Source: an uncultured Elusimicrobia bacterium (lineage in GTDB: Bacteria > Elusimicrobiota > Elusimicrobia > Elusimicrobiales > UBA9959). From it: a stretch of DNA of 40,173 nt. The position numbers were made by a program, and so were the translations under genes. Under the pieces are notes generated by a model that was not told the DNA's origin, did not search any database, and saw nothing but the letters and a program-made list of their open reading frames with translations. Shown here piece by piece: positions 23,878-33,489 of this stretch; position 1 is the first letter of the stretch, and every line of letters begins with the position of its first letter. The stretch lies in contig CAIXBR010000062.1 in the NCBI GenBank assembly GCA_903917735.1, forward strand, positions 1 through 40,173, written 5' to 3'.

Positions 23878-26819
23878 TTAAGCACCCCGATGCGGAGTTT
23901 TTCGTTGTTGTAGCCTGCGCCGTTTATAACCGCGACATAAACTCCCGAACCGGACATTTCGCCGTCGGTATTGCGGCAGTTCCAGTCTATGACCGCGGCG
24001 GTCCCGGCGGTCACGTCGGCTTCCAGGGTTTTTACAAGGCGCGCGTTCCGCTGCGTATAGATCTTTACCGTAACATGCCCGCTTTTCGACGGGCGGGTAA
24101 GATGGATGACGGCCGGATAGTTCTTGCCTGGCTCGGCGTAGCCGTTCGGTCCTCCGGAAGCGTAAACCGCAGGCTTATCGCTGTCCGCCGGCGCGGCGTT
24201 GAAATTCAGCCCGATCACATTACTATTGCTTACGGTCACAGCTATGCTCGCCGGAGTGAATATATAGCCCGGCAGCGACGGGGTAATGGTGTAATTTCCG
24301 TCGAGAACTCCGAAGAACGTGTATGAGCCGTCCGTAACGCTGGAGGTTGTGGCCACCACCGAGCCGGCCGCGGTGCGCATCAAAGTCACGCCCGTCAGGG
24401 CCGCGCCGTTCAGCGTTACGCCGCCGCCCACGGAAATGAACGCGAACTTCAACGCGCGGTTGTTGCCATAGTCGGCCACCCAGAGGTTGCCGGAGGAATT
24501 AAGCGTCGCGCATAACGGGGAGGAGAGCGTGTTTTCCGCCGGCAAGGCGGCGCCGCGGTTGTTGGAATATTGGACGAAATCCGGCTGCCCCAGCACCAGG
24601 TCGGCGGCCTGGCCGCTCACGGTGGGAGTGGTGAACCGCACCACCCGGTTGTTGTTTTCATCCGCCACCCAGACATCGCCAGCCGAGCTGACCGTAACGC
24701 CGTAAACATAATCGAACCCGGCGGCCGTAGGCGTTATGCCGCCGCTGTTCGCGCTGCCGCTGATAAAATCCGTCTGGCCCAGCACCAGGTCGGCGGGGCC
24801 GCCGGTGGCAGGGACGGCGTATTTCAGTACGCGGTTGTTGCCGGTATCAGAGACCCAGACCGCTCCGGAAACTTCAGCCGCTACGCTCCTGGGGCCTGAA
24901 AGAGTGGTTTGAGTAGTGCCTGAGGCATTGGAGGTAAAACCAGCCTGCCCCAGCAAGAGGTCGGCATCCTGACCGTTAGTGAACGGCGAAGCGTAGCGTA
25001 CGACGCGGTTATTAAATTCGTCCGTTACCCAGACATGGCTGCCGTCCACGACCACCGTACCTGGGGTATTCAGCGTACCTGCCGCGGTAGTCCCGCCGCG
25101 GTTCGCGTGCCCGCTCAGGTAATCCGCCTGGCCCAGCACTAGGTCGGCGATGGCATCACTGCCGGTTGCCGGGGCCGGAAAGCGCAGAACACGGTTATTT
25201 CCATAATCCGTAACCCAGACATTACTTGAAGAATCCACGGCTACGGAAGAAGGATAGAAAAGCGTGTCGGTCGACACCGTTAAGCCGCGGTTCGGGGAAT
25301 TACTTGCAGAATCAGGCTGCCCGATAATCCCGTCGGCCGGCAGACCGTTGGTATAGGTCGTGGAGGAATTCCACCATAACACACGGTTACTCGAGGCGTC
25401 GGCCACGTACACCCGGCCGCCTCCTTCCACCACGGAAAAAGGGCCCTGCATCGTTCGCGCGGTGGTCCAGGCGGAGGTGTTGTTCGTCATTTCCGGCTGA
25501 CCCAGCGCCACAGCGGCGCTGCCGCTCGAAGAGGCGGCAAATTCCAAAACCCGATTATTGGTGGAGTCCGCCACCCAGACATTGCCGGAAGGATCGACCG
25601 CTACACCGGCGGGATAGTTAAGCGTATCAACGCCGGTGGAACCGCCGCGGTTCGCGTGCCCGCTTAGGTAGTCCGCCTGACCCAGCACCAGGTCGGCGTT
25701 AAGCGCGGTACCCGGCGAGAAACCGAGTATCGTGGAGGAACTGTATTTAAGCACGCGGCTGTTGGCCTGGTCCGCCACCCAGAGGCTGCCCGAAGCGTCC
25801 AGCGCGATGCCGACGGGAGAGAAAAGAGCGTTCCGGGTGCTGCCCGGGTTGCCGGTGTCAAAAGAAGCCTGCCCCACTACCAGGCCGGCATCCTGGCCGT
25901 TCACTACGGGAGCGGTATATCTCACAACCCGGTTGCTGTTCTGGTCCGCCACCCAGATATTGCCGGAAAGGTCAGCCGCTAGCCCGGAGGGATAGCTAAG
26001 AGTATTGGTCGACACGGAACCGCCGCGATCCGAGGAATTGCTGACAAAATCGGCCTGACCCAGCACCAAATCGGCGACAGGCGCGGTACCTAAGATAACA
26101 CCGGCTATGGTGGTGGAACTGAATTTTAGAACGCGGTGGTTAATCCCGTCAGCCACCCAGACATTACCGGAGGTATCCACCGCAATGCCCTGGGGATAGT
26201 AAAGCGTATTGGTAGACACTGAAGCGCCGCTGCCATTGGCAAAGCTGCTTACGAGGTCCGGCTGCCCCAGCGCCAGATTGGCCGAAACATCGCTGCCCAC
26301 GCAGGGGACGGAAAACCGTAGTACGCGGTTGTTTCCCCCGTCAGCCACCCAGACATTGCCGGAAGCATCTACCGCGACCGCTCCGGGATAGCTCAGCGTA
26401 TCGGCCGCCGCACCGGAGAGCCCCCGGTTGTAATTTGTGCTGATAAAATCCGGCTGGCCGATAACGCCGTCCGCGCCGCGGCCGGTAGTATAAGCCGCCG
26501 CGGAATTCCACCACAGCACGCGATTGTTGTATGTATCCGCCACATATACCCTGCCGCCGCCCGCGGCTACGGCAAGAGGCTGCTGCGCGGTGAACGACGA
26601 CGGGCCGATCCCGTAACTGCCCGTGTGAAAAGTGGATTGCCCCAGCGCCAGCCCCGCGGGATAATCCGGCGCGGCGCCGGCACCGGCACCGAATATCGGC
26701 AGCAGCAGCGCCGCGAAAAACGCCGCACGCAGTACCGGCGCCGAAGGAGAACCGGTAAGATCCGGAGCTTTTTCACAAAATAATCCGAATGCCCAAAAAA
26801 ACGGTATAGAGAGTTTCAT
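23874..26819 (-). CDS. Secreted NHL-repeat beta-propeller protein with FlgD-like tail
   Basis: This 981-residue protein carries about a dozen copies of a unit of 50-70 residues. Each contains LVLGQADF or a variant, then YPxGVAVDxSGNVWVADxxN and NRVLRF. These are NHL-type propeller blades and would form two propellers. After them comes a small carboxypeptidase-regulatory-like sandwich (about 830-885: VTLNGAALTGVTL to TITPSLPGYIFTP). The C-terminal 85 residues are a FlgD-like tail (VTVKIYTQRNARLVKTLE, then GSGVYVAVI, ending KLRIGVLK), similar to that of the cysteine peptidase. The start is well supported by AAGGAAGG before the ATG. The signal region is odd, with two hydrophobic stretches (5-13 and 30-48); export may depend on the second. 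The stop overlaps the barrel-OmpA gene by 4 bp. Confidence 0.8.
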   Translation of the reverse strand: MKLSIPFFWAFGLFCEKAPDLTGSPSAPVLRAAFFAALLLPIFGAGAGAAPDYPAGLALGQSTFHTGSYGIGPSSFTAQQPLAVAAGGGRVYVADTYNNRVLWWNSAAAYTTGRGADGVIGQPDFISTNYNRGLSGAAADTLSYPGAVAVDASGNVWVADGGNNRVLRFSVPCVGSDVSANLALGQPDLVSSFANGSGASVSTNTLYYPQGIAVDTSGNVWVADGINHRVLKFSSTTIAGVILGTAPVADLVLGQADFVSNSSDRGGSVSTNTLSYPSGLAADLSGNIWVADQNSNRVVRYTAPVVNGQDAGLVVGQASFDTGNPGSTRNALFSPVGIALDASGSLWVADQANSRVLKYSSSTILGFSPGTALNADLVLGQADYLSGHANRGGSTGVDTLNYPAGVAVDPSGNVWVADSTNNRVLEFAASSSGSAAVALGQPEMTNNTSAWTTARTMQGPFSVVEGGGRVYVADASSNRVLWWNSSTTYTNGLPADGIIGQPDSASNSPNRGLTVSTDTLFYPSSVAVDSSSNVWVTDYGNNRVLRFPAPATGSDAIADLVLGQADYLSGHANRGGTTAAGTLNTPGTVVVDGSHVWVTDEFNNRVVRYASPFTNGQDADLLLGQAGFTSNASGTTQTTLSGPRSVAAEVSGAVWVSDTGNNRVLKYAVPATGGPADLVLGQTDFISGSANSGGITPTAAGFDYVYGVTVSSAGDVWVADENNNRVVRFTTPTVSGQAADLVLGQPDFVQYSNNRGAALPAENTLSSPLCATLNSSGNLWVADYGNNRALKFAFISVGGGVTLNGAALTGVTLMRTAAGSVVATTSSVTDGSYTFFGVLDGNYTITPSLPGYIFTPASIAVTVSNSNVIGLNFNAAPADSDKPAVYASGGPNGYAEPGKNYPAVIHLTRPSKSGHVTVKIYTQRNARLVKTLEADVTAGTAAVIDWNCRNTDGEMSGSGVYVAVINGAGYNNEKLRIGVLK

Positions 26820-27095
26820 GTATTCCTTCCTTAAGAGCCGGTTAGACGAATTCAGGAGCGGCTGATGTCAAACTTATGATCTTGAATCAACTATATTTTA
26901 GCAATCCAGTAAGACAGGGTAAAGAACCGCCCCGGGAAATCCTGGGATATCGGGAGAACGCTGTTTCCTAACTATAGACAACTGACCGGCCGACCAATTA
27001 ACTCCCGACCGCTCGGCAGTTGCCGGGCGTGTCGGGCAGTGGCCGGGCGGACCAGTCGTCAGCAGGGGCGGGTTATATAGATCTATAGTTGGCCG

Positions 27096-28022
27096 TTACT
27101 TCTTCCCTATCTTCGCCAGGGGGTTCACGGACTTGCCGGAAGGCGTTATAATCTCGAAATGCAGGTGCGGGCCGGTGGACAGGCCGGTGGAGCCCACCTT
27201 GCCCAGCAGGGTCTTGGACTTCTGCACTATGTCGCCCACTTTTACCGACAGCGCCGAGAGGTGGCCGTAGCGGCACATGGAGCCGTCCTTGTGGCGCACC
27301 TCGACAGTATTGCCGTAACCGCCTTTCCAGGCGGAATAGACCACCGTGCCGGAACGGGAAGGGTAAACGGGAGTGCCCAGCGGCATGGGAATATCGCAGC
27401 CGGCGTGGAAGATCTTCCGTTTCAGTATCGGGTGGTAGCGCATGCCGAAGCCGGAGCTTATGCGCCCAAAGCTCCTGAGCGGCATACGGTAGGTGTCCAG
27501 GTCCACATACACCGCCGGCAGGTATACCCTGTCGCCTTTGCTGAACTTATAGCTCAGCAGCAGGGAAGAGGGCGCAAGCTCGTTGTCCTCCACTATCTCG
27601 GCCTTGAAGGACCTCAGGTCCCGGCCTTTGCCCAGGTAGCGTTTGGCTAATCCGTCCAGCGTTTCTCCGTCCCGCGTTACTTCGTAAAGCAGGCCCTTGC
27701 CGTTGTAAACGCGGATATAGCCGCCGCGCGACATGAAGATGAATTCGTTGGAGTTGGTGCTCTGCAGGGAGCGGATGTCGGTGCCGTAGGCGGAGGCGAT
27801 GGAACGCACATCCTCCCCCTTGGCCACCTTGTGCCTGGCGTTTATAAGCCTGGGGATAAGCCGGAAAGCCTCGGGTGGAGGCTCGGACGGACCGGGCGGG
27901 GTAAGCACCGAGAACCTGGCGTAATAGAACGGCGAGATCCCCGGGGCTGTGGCGGCCGAGATGGCCGCCGTCCCTAACAGCATGCCGGACACTGCGGCAA
28001 GTTTCCAGCGTCCGGCTGACAT
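27096..28022 (-). CDS. LysM-M23 family murein endopeptidase
   Basis: This 308-residue exported protein has an N-terminal hydrophobic segment (LAAVSGMLLGTAAISAAT) that may be a signal peptide or anchor. Two LysM-like modules follow (about 63-108, HKVAKGEDVRSIASAYG; and 112-172, YEVTRDGETLDGLAKRY). The C-terminal M23 metallopeptidase domain has zinc ligands His206 and Asp210 in HAGCDI and His288 in GPHLHFE, with His286 catalytic. All ligands are intact, so it should cut peptidoglycan cross-links, likely in cell elongation or division. Its start is 1 base after the rho stop, so it is last in the polA-rhomboid-coaE-rho transcript. The 276 bases after it (to 26820) hold no gene, only GC-rich partial palindromes. 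Confidence 0.88.
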   Translation of the reverse strand: MSAGRWKLAAVSGMLLGTAAISAATAPGISPFYYARFSVLTPPGPSEPPPEAFRLIPRLINARHKVAKGEDVRSIASAYGTDIRSLQSTNSNEFIFMSRGGYIRVYNGKGLLYEVTRDGETLDGLAKRYLGKGRDLRSFKAEIVEDNELAPSSLLLSYKFSKGDRVYLPAVYVDLDTYRMPLRSFGRISSGFGMRYHPILKRKIFHAGCDIPMPLGTPVYPSRSGTVVYSAWKGGYGNTVEVRHKDGSMCRYGHLSALSVKVGDIVQKSKTLLGKVGSTGLSTGPHLHFEIITPSGKSVNPLAKIGKK

Positions 28023-28023
28023 G

Positions 28024-29487
28024 CTACCGGTCTGATCCCATTTCCATGGACTTCAGGAAGTCCTTATTGGACTTGGTGGCGGCCAGTTTGGAAACCAGCA
28101 GCTCCAGGGAATCTATCGGCGATAGCGGCGCCAGCACCTTGCGCAGGATCCACACCTTGTTCAGCTCGTCCTCGCTCATCAGCAGCTCTTCCTTGCGGGT
28201 AGAGGTGCGGTTGATGTCGATGGCGGGGAACACGCGGCGGTCCGCCAGCTTGCGCTCCAGGTAGATTTCCGAGTTGCCGGTACCTTTGAATTCTTCGAAG
28301 ATAACGTCATCCATGCGGCTGCCGGTCTCCACCAGCGCCGTGGCGATGATCGTGAGGGAGCCGCCTTCCTCTATGTTGCGGGCCGCGCCGAAGAAGCGCT
28401 TGGGCCGCTGGAGGGAGGTGGATTCCAGACCGCCGGAAAGCACGCGGCCGGAGGAAGGGGCCACGGTATTATAGGCGCGGGCCAGGCGGGTGATCGAGTC
28501 CAGCAGGATCACCACGTCCTTGCCGTGCTCGGTCATGCGCTTGGCTTTTTCAAGAACTATTTCAGACACCTGCACGTGGCGGTCGGCCGGCTCGTCGAAG
28601 GTAGAGGCTATGACCTCGCCGCGCACAGAGCGCTTCATGTCGGTGACTTCCTCGGGGCGCTCGTCTATGAGCAGCACCAGCAGCTCGATCTCGGGATGGT
28701 TCATGGCCAGGGAATTCGCAATGCGCTGCAGTATCATGGTCTTGCCGGTCTTGGGTGCGGCCACGATAAGCTGGCGCTGGCCCTTGCCGATGGGGACTAT
28801 AAGGTCTATCACGCGGCCGGTCATTTCGGTCTTGGCGGTCTCAAGCATGAAGCGCTTGTTGGGATGCAGCGGGGTGAGGTTGTCGAAAAGCGGCCTGTGG
28901 CCTATCTTCTCTATCTCGAAGCCGTTGACGGTCTTAACCTGCAGCAGGGCGAAGAACCTTTCGCCGTCCTTCGGGGGGCGTATCAGGCCGTTCACCGAGT
29001 CGCCTTTGCGCAGGCCGAGTTTCTTTATCTGGGAAGGTGAGACGTAGATATCTTCGTGACTTGAAAGGTAGTTGTATTCCTGGGAGCGGAGGAAGCCGAA
29101 GCCGTCCGGCAGTATCTCCAGCACGCCCTCACCCTGGACTATGCCGTTCTGTTTGGCCTGAGCTTCCATCAGCTTGCCGATAAGCTCCTGCTTGCGCAGG
29201 CCGGAGACGCTCTCCAGTTTATGCTCCTCGGCTATTTTCACGAGCTCGGCGACGGTCATTTTAGTGAGCACCGTGACGTCCATTTTCGGCAAATTCGGAT
29301 TCTGCGCCTGGGCCGGGGCCTGGTTAGAGCCGTTCTGATTCTGGCCCTGGTTGGGCGTCCTGTTGTTTTCCATGTTCTGATTTCCCCTTGCGTCAACCGG
29401 TTGGCCGTTGTTGTTCCTGGGGCCGCCGTTAGGCGCTGTGTTTTGATTTTTCTGAGATCTTTTTTCGTACTGCTGTGGTGCGTTCAT
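28024..29487 (-). CDS. rho: Transcription termination factor Rho
   Basis: The start is the ATG at 29487, preceded by AAGGA at good spacing; a GTG further upstream in frame has none. The product has 487 residues. An Asn/Gln-rich disordered extension (1-68) precedes the SAP-like N-terminal helix bundle (70-110) and the RNA-binding cold-shock-like fold (115-195, with [10 protein letters not shown]). The ATPase core has Walker A APKTGKT (244-250), Walker [14 protein letters not shown], the Q/R loops and the C-terminal [16 protein letters not shown]. All are canonical, so it should be an active hexameric RNA helicase that ends transcription. The low-complexity insert is longer than in E. coli Rho; such inserts can change RNA affinity. 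The gene overlaps the end of coaE by 59 bp in another frame. Confidence 0.95.
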   Translation of the reverse strand: MNAPQQYEKRSQKNQNTAPNGGPRNNNGQPVDARGNQNMENNRTPNQGQNQNGSNQAPAQAQNPNLPKMDVTVLTKMTVAELVKIAEEHKLESVSGLRKQELIGKLMEAQAKQNGIVQGEGVLEILPDGFGFLRSQEYNYLSSHEDIYVSPSQIKKLGLRKGDSVNGLIRPPKDGERFFALLQVKTVNGFEIEKIGHRPLFDNLTPLHPNKRFMLETAKTEMTGRVIDLIVPIGKGQRQLIVAAPKTGKTMILQRIANSLAMNHPEIELLVLLIDERPEEVTDMKRSVRGEVIASTFDEPADRHVQVSEIVLEKAKRMTEHGKDVVILLDSITRLARAYNTVAPSSGRVLSGGLESTSLQRPKRFFGAARNIEEGGSLTIIATALVETGSRMDDVIFEEFKGTGNSEIYLERKLADRRVFPAIDINRTSTRKEELLMSEDELNKVWILRKVLAPLSPIDSLELLVSKLAATKSNKDFLKSMEMGSDR

Positions 29488-30118
29488 TTTTTCCTTGTTT
29501 GGCCGTCTCACCCAGGAAACGGCACATAAAGCTTATCTTCTCCGCCAGTTCGGGTGGCGCGCCGGAGTTGTCCAGCACTATGTCGGCTTTTGCGTATTTC
29601 TCCGCGGCCGGCATCTGAGCCTGCGCCCTGGCCCCGTACTGCGCCCTGTTCCAGCCCCGCTTAAGCGCCCTGCTCTCCAGTACTTTTTCCGGAGCCGCCA
29701 GGCAGACGGTAAAAGTAAAACACTCCGATAGCCCCGCTTCAAAAAGCAGGGGAGTCTCAACGACGACGATTTTTGACTTGGATCTGGTTATTAGGGAGTG
29801 GATTCTCTTAAGGATCTCAGGGTGTAAAAGGCTTTCAAGCCATTTCCGCTTTGCCGTTGAGTTAAAGACCTCCGCGGCAAGCTTTTTTTTGTCCAGTAAA
29901 CCGTTTGTAAGGATTTTATCGGCACTAAACTTCCTTAAGATTCTATTATAACAGCGGGGCTCTGTCAACAGGGAAGCGGAAACCGCGTCGGCCGATATCC
30001 CCAGCGCCCCTTCCTTAATGAACAGGGAAAGAGCCAGGCTTTTGCCGGAAGCTATGGGCCCGGTAAGCCCTATCACCGTTCTGCCGCAGCCGACAAAAGA
30101 TCCCTTTTTCAGTTTCAA
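29429..30118 (-). CDS. coaE: Dephospho-CoA kinase
   Basis: This 229-residue enzyme phosphorylates dephospho-CoA, the last step of coenzyme A synthesis. The P-loop GPIASGKS spans residues 20-27, a little further in than usual because of a 13-residue N-terminal leader. The CoA-domain motif near LLHPEI and the lid region [13 protein letters not shown] are present. The C-terminal 25 residues (from KQGKNERTT) are basic and lie in the 59-bp overlap with rho, so they may be a late extension. The start overlaps the rhomboid gene by 4 bp (ATGA), showing coupled translation within the polA-to-M23 operon. Confidence 0.9.
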   Translation of the reverse strand: MKLKKGSFVGCGRTVIGLTGPIASGKSLALSLFIKEGALGISADAVSASLLTEPRCYNRILRKFSADKILTNGLLDKKKLAAEVFNSTAKRKWLESLLHPEILKRIHSLITRSKSKIVVVETPLLFEAGLSECFTFTVCLAAPEKVLESRALKRGWNRAQYGARAQAQMPAAEKYAKADIVLDNSGAPPELAEKISFMCRFLGETAKQGKNERTTAVRKKISEKSKHSA

Positions 30119-30864
30119 GCCCGCCCCCCGTTCTTGCGCGCGTATTCGTCCAATCTGGAGAGTTCCCTGCCGGTCAGCGCCGACTGCCCTTTCCGGGAGA
30201 TCTTCTCCAGCAGGCGGTCTATCTCTTCGCGCTCCGCTATTTCCGGGTCCGGGATCTCTTCAGCCGGCCTTTCCCGCCAGCGGCGCTCTGCCCACAGCCA
30301 CAGCAGGCCGGCGGCCAGCCCGCCCAGGTGCGTCACATTGGAGATGCTCGAGCCGGGACTGGCGAGCGTCATCACGAATTCCACCGCGCCCAGCAGAAAA
30401 GCCATCATGCGGGCGCTCATAGGGAATATAAAATAAAAGTACACGGTGGTCTTCGGGTGCAGAAAGGCGAAGGCGCCAAGAAGGCCGTAAACGGCACCGG
30501 ACGCCCCGATAACCGGCCGTATAGACCCAGGCGTCCAGGCCGCGGTGACGATGGCGGCCGCCGCACCGCAGGCCAGGAAGTAGACCAGGAACTTGCGGGG
30601 GCCCATCTCCGGCTCCACTATGCTCCCCAGCATCCACAGCATAAAGGCGTTGAACAGGAAATGCCAGAAACCGGCGTGGATGAAGATATAGGTGAATGCC
30701 TGCCACAGCCAGAACTGCCGGATAAAAAGATAAGGGACCAGCCCGAAGGCCACGTTCACCCTGGTGGCGAAGGCCATTTCGGCCAGCCAGCCCGCGAAAA
30801 AAAGCGCGGCCAGCGCGCGGGTGACGGGCGGCAGCTCCCTAAGCGGGGCGGCGCTAAACCTCAT
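30115..30864 (-). CDS. Rhomboid family intramembrane serine protease
   Basis: This 249-residue membrane protein has about six hydrophobic segments. The rhomboid signature is complete: HxxxN (His68, Asn72 in HFLFNAF), catalytic Ser122 in GASGAVYGLLG and catalytic His179 in NVTHLGGLAAGLL. After the last segment comes a charged cytoplasmic tail (about 195-249) with EEIPDPEIAEREEIDRLL and KISRKGQSALTGRELSRL, an arrangement common in bacterial rhomboids. Substrates are unknown. The gene overlaps polA upstream by 11 bases and coaE downstream by 4 bases. Confidence 0.9.
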   Translation of the reverse strand: MRFSAAPLRELPPVTRALAALFFAGWLAEMAFATRVNVAFGLVPYLFIRQFWLWQAFTYIFIHAGFWHFLFNAFMLWMLGSIVEPEMGPRKFLVYFLACGAAAAIVTAAWTPGSIRPVIGASGAVYGLLGAFAFLHPKTTVYFYFIFPMSARMMAFLLGAVEFVMTLASPGSSISNVTHLGGLAAGLLWLWAERRWRERPAEEIPDPEIAEREEIDRLLEKISRKGQSALTGRELSRLDEYARKNGGRA

Positions 30865-33430
30865 ATTTGCCCATATCCCGCCAGTTCAGGCCGGTCTTCA
30901 GGTCGGCCCGGAGCGGCACCGCCAGCGTATAGGCGCCTTCCATTTCCTTCTTTATAAGAAGGGCGGTTTCCAGCAGTTTGTCCTTCCTCACTTCGAAGAC
31001 CAGTTCGTCATGCACCTGCAGCAGCATAAAAACGTCTTTGGAGTGCTTGAGTTCGGAGAAAAGCTTCACCATAGCCTTCTTGATTATATCGGCCGACCCC
31101 CCCTGCACCGGCGTGTTGACGGCGGCGCGCTCTGCGAAACTCCGCAGATGCGGGTTGGAAGCGGTCAGCTCGGGCAGCAACCGGCGGCGGCCGGTGAAGG
31201 TGGCCACGAAGCCGGCCTTTTTGGCCTCCTCCATGGTCTTTTCGCTCCATTCCTTAACTCCCGGGCACGCCTCAAAATAGTGCTTTATATAATTGGCCGC
31301 CTCGGTGCGGCTTATGCCCAGTTCGCGCGAAAGGCCCATGGGCGTCTGCCCGTAAACTATCCCGAAATTAATAGCCTTGGCGGCGCGGCGCATCTCGGGC
31401 GTAACCAGTTGGGGGGCGCAATGGAAGACCTCCGAAGCCGTGCGCAGGTGGATGTCCTCCCCGTTCCTGAAGGCCTCTACCAGATTGCGGTCGCCGGAAA
31501 GGTGCGCCAGCACGCGCAGGTCTATCTGCGAGTAGTCGGCGCTGAGCATGACGAAGCCGTCGCGCACGGTAAAGCACTTGCGCACCAGCAGGCCGGAGTC
31601 AGAGCGTACCGGGATGTTCTGTAAATTGGGTTTAGAGCTGGAAAAACGCCCCGTGGCCGTGCCCAGCTGGTCGAACGTGGTGTGCAGGCGCCCGTCGGGA
31701 CCGGCCGCGGCCAGCAGGTTATCCACAAAAGAGGACTTAAGCTTGGAGATCTCCCTGTATTCCAGCAGCAGCGGCACTACGGGGTGCGCTGCCTTCAGGT
31801 ACTGCAGGGCCTCCTCGCCGGTAGAATAGCCGCCTTCCTTGTTCTTAAATTGTTTTTTCTGCGCCTCTTCCAGGCCCAGGTTCAGCTTCTCGTAAAGCAG
31901 GAAAGCCACCTGCTTGGGGGAATTCAGGTTCACCTGCGCGCCGGTCAGTTCTTCCGACTTTGCCTGCAGCTCGGCCAGTTTTTTTTCGAAACGGGAGGAC
32001 AGCTCCCCTAACAGTGCGGTGTCGGCGGCGGTGCCGTGCTGCTCCATGGCGTAAACGGCCGCCAGCAGGGGCAGCTCCAGCTCCGAGTAAACCCCGCTCA
32101 TGCCGGTAGCGGCCAGCTCTTTCTCCAGCAGGGCCGCCAGATCCGGCAGGGCGGCGCAGGCCTGCGTTTTTTCCTCGTCGGAACCCGGCGTCTGCATGGG
32201 CAGGCCCAGACGTTCAAAACACATCTGCGGCAGCTCCGTCCGGCGTGCTCCGGCGGAAAGCAGGGCGGCGGCCGCCTCGGCGTCGAAAAAGTTCACCGGC
32301 TCGAAACCAGCCGGCAGGCCAAGCAGGCGCAGAGCGGATTTTATGCCGAAAGTCAGCTTGCGCACCTTGTGATCTGACAGTATAGAAGCGGCGGACGCTT
32401 CGGCGGCCGGACTAAAAAAACCGGGCCGGAGCACGCAGACCCCCTCTTTCGAGCCTATGGCCAGACAATCCTCAAAAGCGGCGAAACAGGCGGTCCCTTT
32501 CAGGCCCGGAAGAACTTCTTCAGGCGTTTTAACCGGGGGCAGGTCCACGGGCTTATGCTCAGCGGGAGCGGAGCCGGTCAGGGCCAGCAGGTCCTTGAAC
32601 TCCAAGCGGCGGGCCATCTCCTCAAGTTCGGGTCCACCGGGCGCGGCAGGCTTAAAAATATCCATGCCCTCTTCAACGGGGGCATCTCCCTCCAGCGTGA
32701 CCAGCCGGCGCGACAGGCGGGCGCTCTCCATGTCCCTGGCCACTTTAGCCAGCGCCTTATCAGCGGCGACAAGCGCCGGGTCCATGGCGGCGGCCAGTAT
32801 TTTTTCAAGCGGTCCGTAGGTCTGCACCAGTTTGGCCGCGCTCTTCGGGCCTACCCCGGCCACCCCGGGCACATTGTCGGAAGAGTCCCCGGTCAGGGCG
32901 AAATAATCTGGCAGCAGGGCCGGCGGCACGCCGTATTTTTTCAGCACGTCCTCAGGGCCGGAAAAATCAGGGGAGGAGCCGTCCCAGAGCTTTATCTTCT
33001 CGCCGGTCAGCTGCGCGGCGTCTTTGTCGCCTGAAATTATCACGGCCTCCATACCGGCCTTCTCAGCGCGGCGGGCCAGCGTGGCTATGAGGTCGTCGGC
33101 CTCAAAACCCTTCAGGTAGACGCCTTTCAGACCGAGCGCCTTCACCAGTTCCCTGGCGGTAATGAGCTGGCTCACCAGGCCGGGGTCGGCCTGAACGCGG
33201 TTGGCTTTGTAGTCCGCGTAAAGTTCGTCGCGGAAGGTGCCGCCCCTGGAGTCGAAACAGACGGCGAAATATTCCGGTTTGCGCTCGCGCAGGATCTTCA
33301 GCAGCAGGCGCGTGAAGCCGAAAAGCGCACCCACCTCCTCCCCCTTTGAGGTGGAGAATTTGGGAAGGGCGTGGTAGCTCCTGTGAAGGAAAGCGTGGGC
33401 GTCCAGTATAAAAACGCGCTTTGGGTTCAT
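30854..33430 (-). CDS. polA: DNA polymerase I, apparently without proofreading
   Basis: This 858-residue family A polymerase has an intact N-terminal 5'-3' exonuclease (about 1-295: ILDAHAFLHRSYHALP, FEADDLIATLA, GDKDAAQL, GDSSDNVPGVAGVGPKSA). The polymerase core has motif A with Asp632 in SADYSQIDLRVLAHLSGD, motif B RRAAKAINFGIVYG and motif C QVHDELVFE (about 805-813). The middle domain (about 300-440) has the fold length of a 3'-5' exonuclease, but I cannot find the acidic D-x-E and Y-x-x-x-D signatures. It therefore probably lacks proofreading, like Taq polymerase. No Shine-Dalgarno is visible before the ATG. It leads the tightly overlapped polA-rhomboid-coaE-rho-M23 cluster. Confidence 0.95.
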   Translation of the reverse strand: MNPKRVFILDAHAFLHRSYHALPKFSTSKGEEVGALFGFTRLLLKILRERKPEYFAVCFDSRGGTFRDELYADYKANRVQADPGLVSQLITARELVKALGLKGVYLKGFEADDLIATLARRAEKAGMEAVIISGDKDAAQLTGEKIKLWDGSSPDFSGPEDVLKKYGVPPALLPDYFALTGDSSDNVPGVAGVGPKSAAKLVQTYGPLEKILAAAMDPALVAADKALAKVARDMESARLSRRLVTLEGDAPVEEGMDIFKPAAPGGPELEEMARRLEFKDLLALTGSAPAEHKPVDLPPVKTPEEVLPGLKGTACFAAFEDCLAIGSKEGVCVLRPGFFSPAAEASAASILSDHKVRKLTFGIKSALRLLGLPAGFEPVNFFDAEAAAALLSAGARRTELPQMCFERLGLPMQTPGSDEEKTQACAALPDLAALLEKELAATGMSGVYSELELPLLAAVYAMEQHGTAADTALLGELSSRFEKKLAELQAKSEELTGAQVNLNSPKQVAFLLYEKLNLGLEEAQKKQFKNKEGGYSTGEEALQYLKAAHPVVPLLLEYREISKLKSSFVDNLLAAAGPDGRLHTTFDQLGTATGRFSSSKPNLQNIPVRSDSGLLVRKCFTVRDGFVMLSADYSQIDLRVLAHLSGDRNLVEAFRNGEDIHLRTASEVFHCAPQLVTPEMRRAAKAINFGIVYGQTPMGLSRELGISRTEAANYIKHYFEACPGVKEWSEKTMEEAKKAGFVATFTGRRRLLPELTASNPHLRSFAERAAVNTPVQGGSADIIKKAMVKLFSELKHSKDVFMLLQVHDELVFEVRKDKLLETALLIKKEMEGAYTLAVPLRADLKTGLNWRDMGKYEV

Positions 33431-33449
33431 TTTCGGGGGTTTAAAGGCG

Positions 33450-33481
33450 AGAAAAACAGCCCGCCGCTATAACGGCGGGCT
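33450..33481 (-). terminator. Intrinsic terminator of trxA
   Basis: AGCCCGCCG (33458-33466) pairs with CGGCGGGCT (33473-33481) around a six-base loop. On the minus strand the stem is followed by G and five Ts (33452-33456). It begins nine bases past the trxA stop, so it ends that transcript before polA. Confidence 0.85.
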
Positions 33482-33489
33482 TTAACGGT

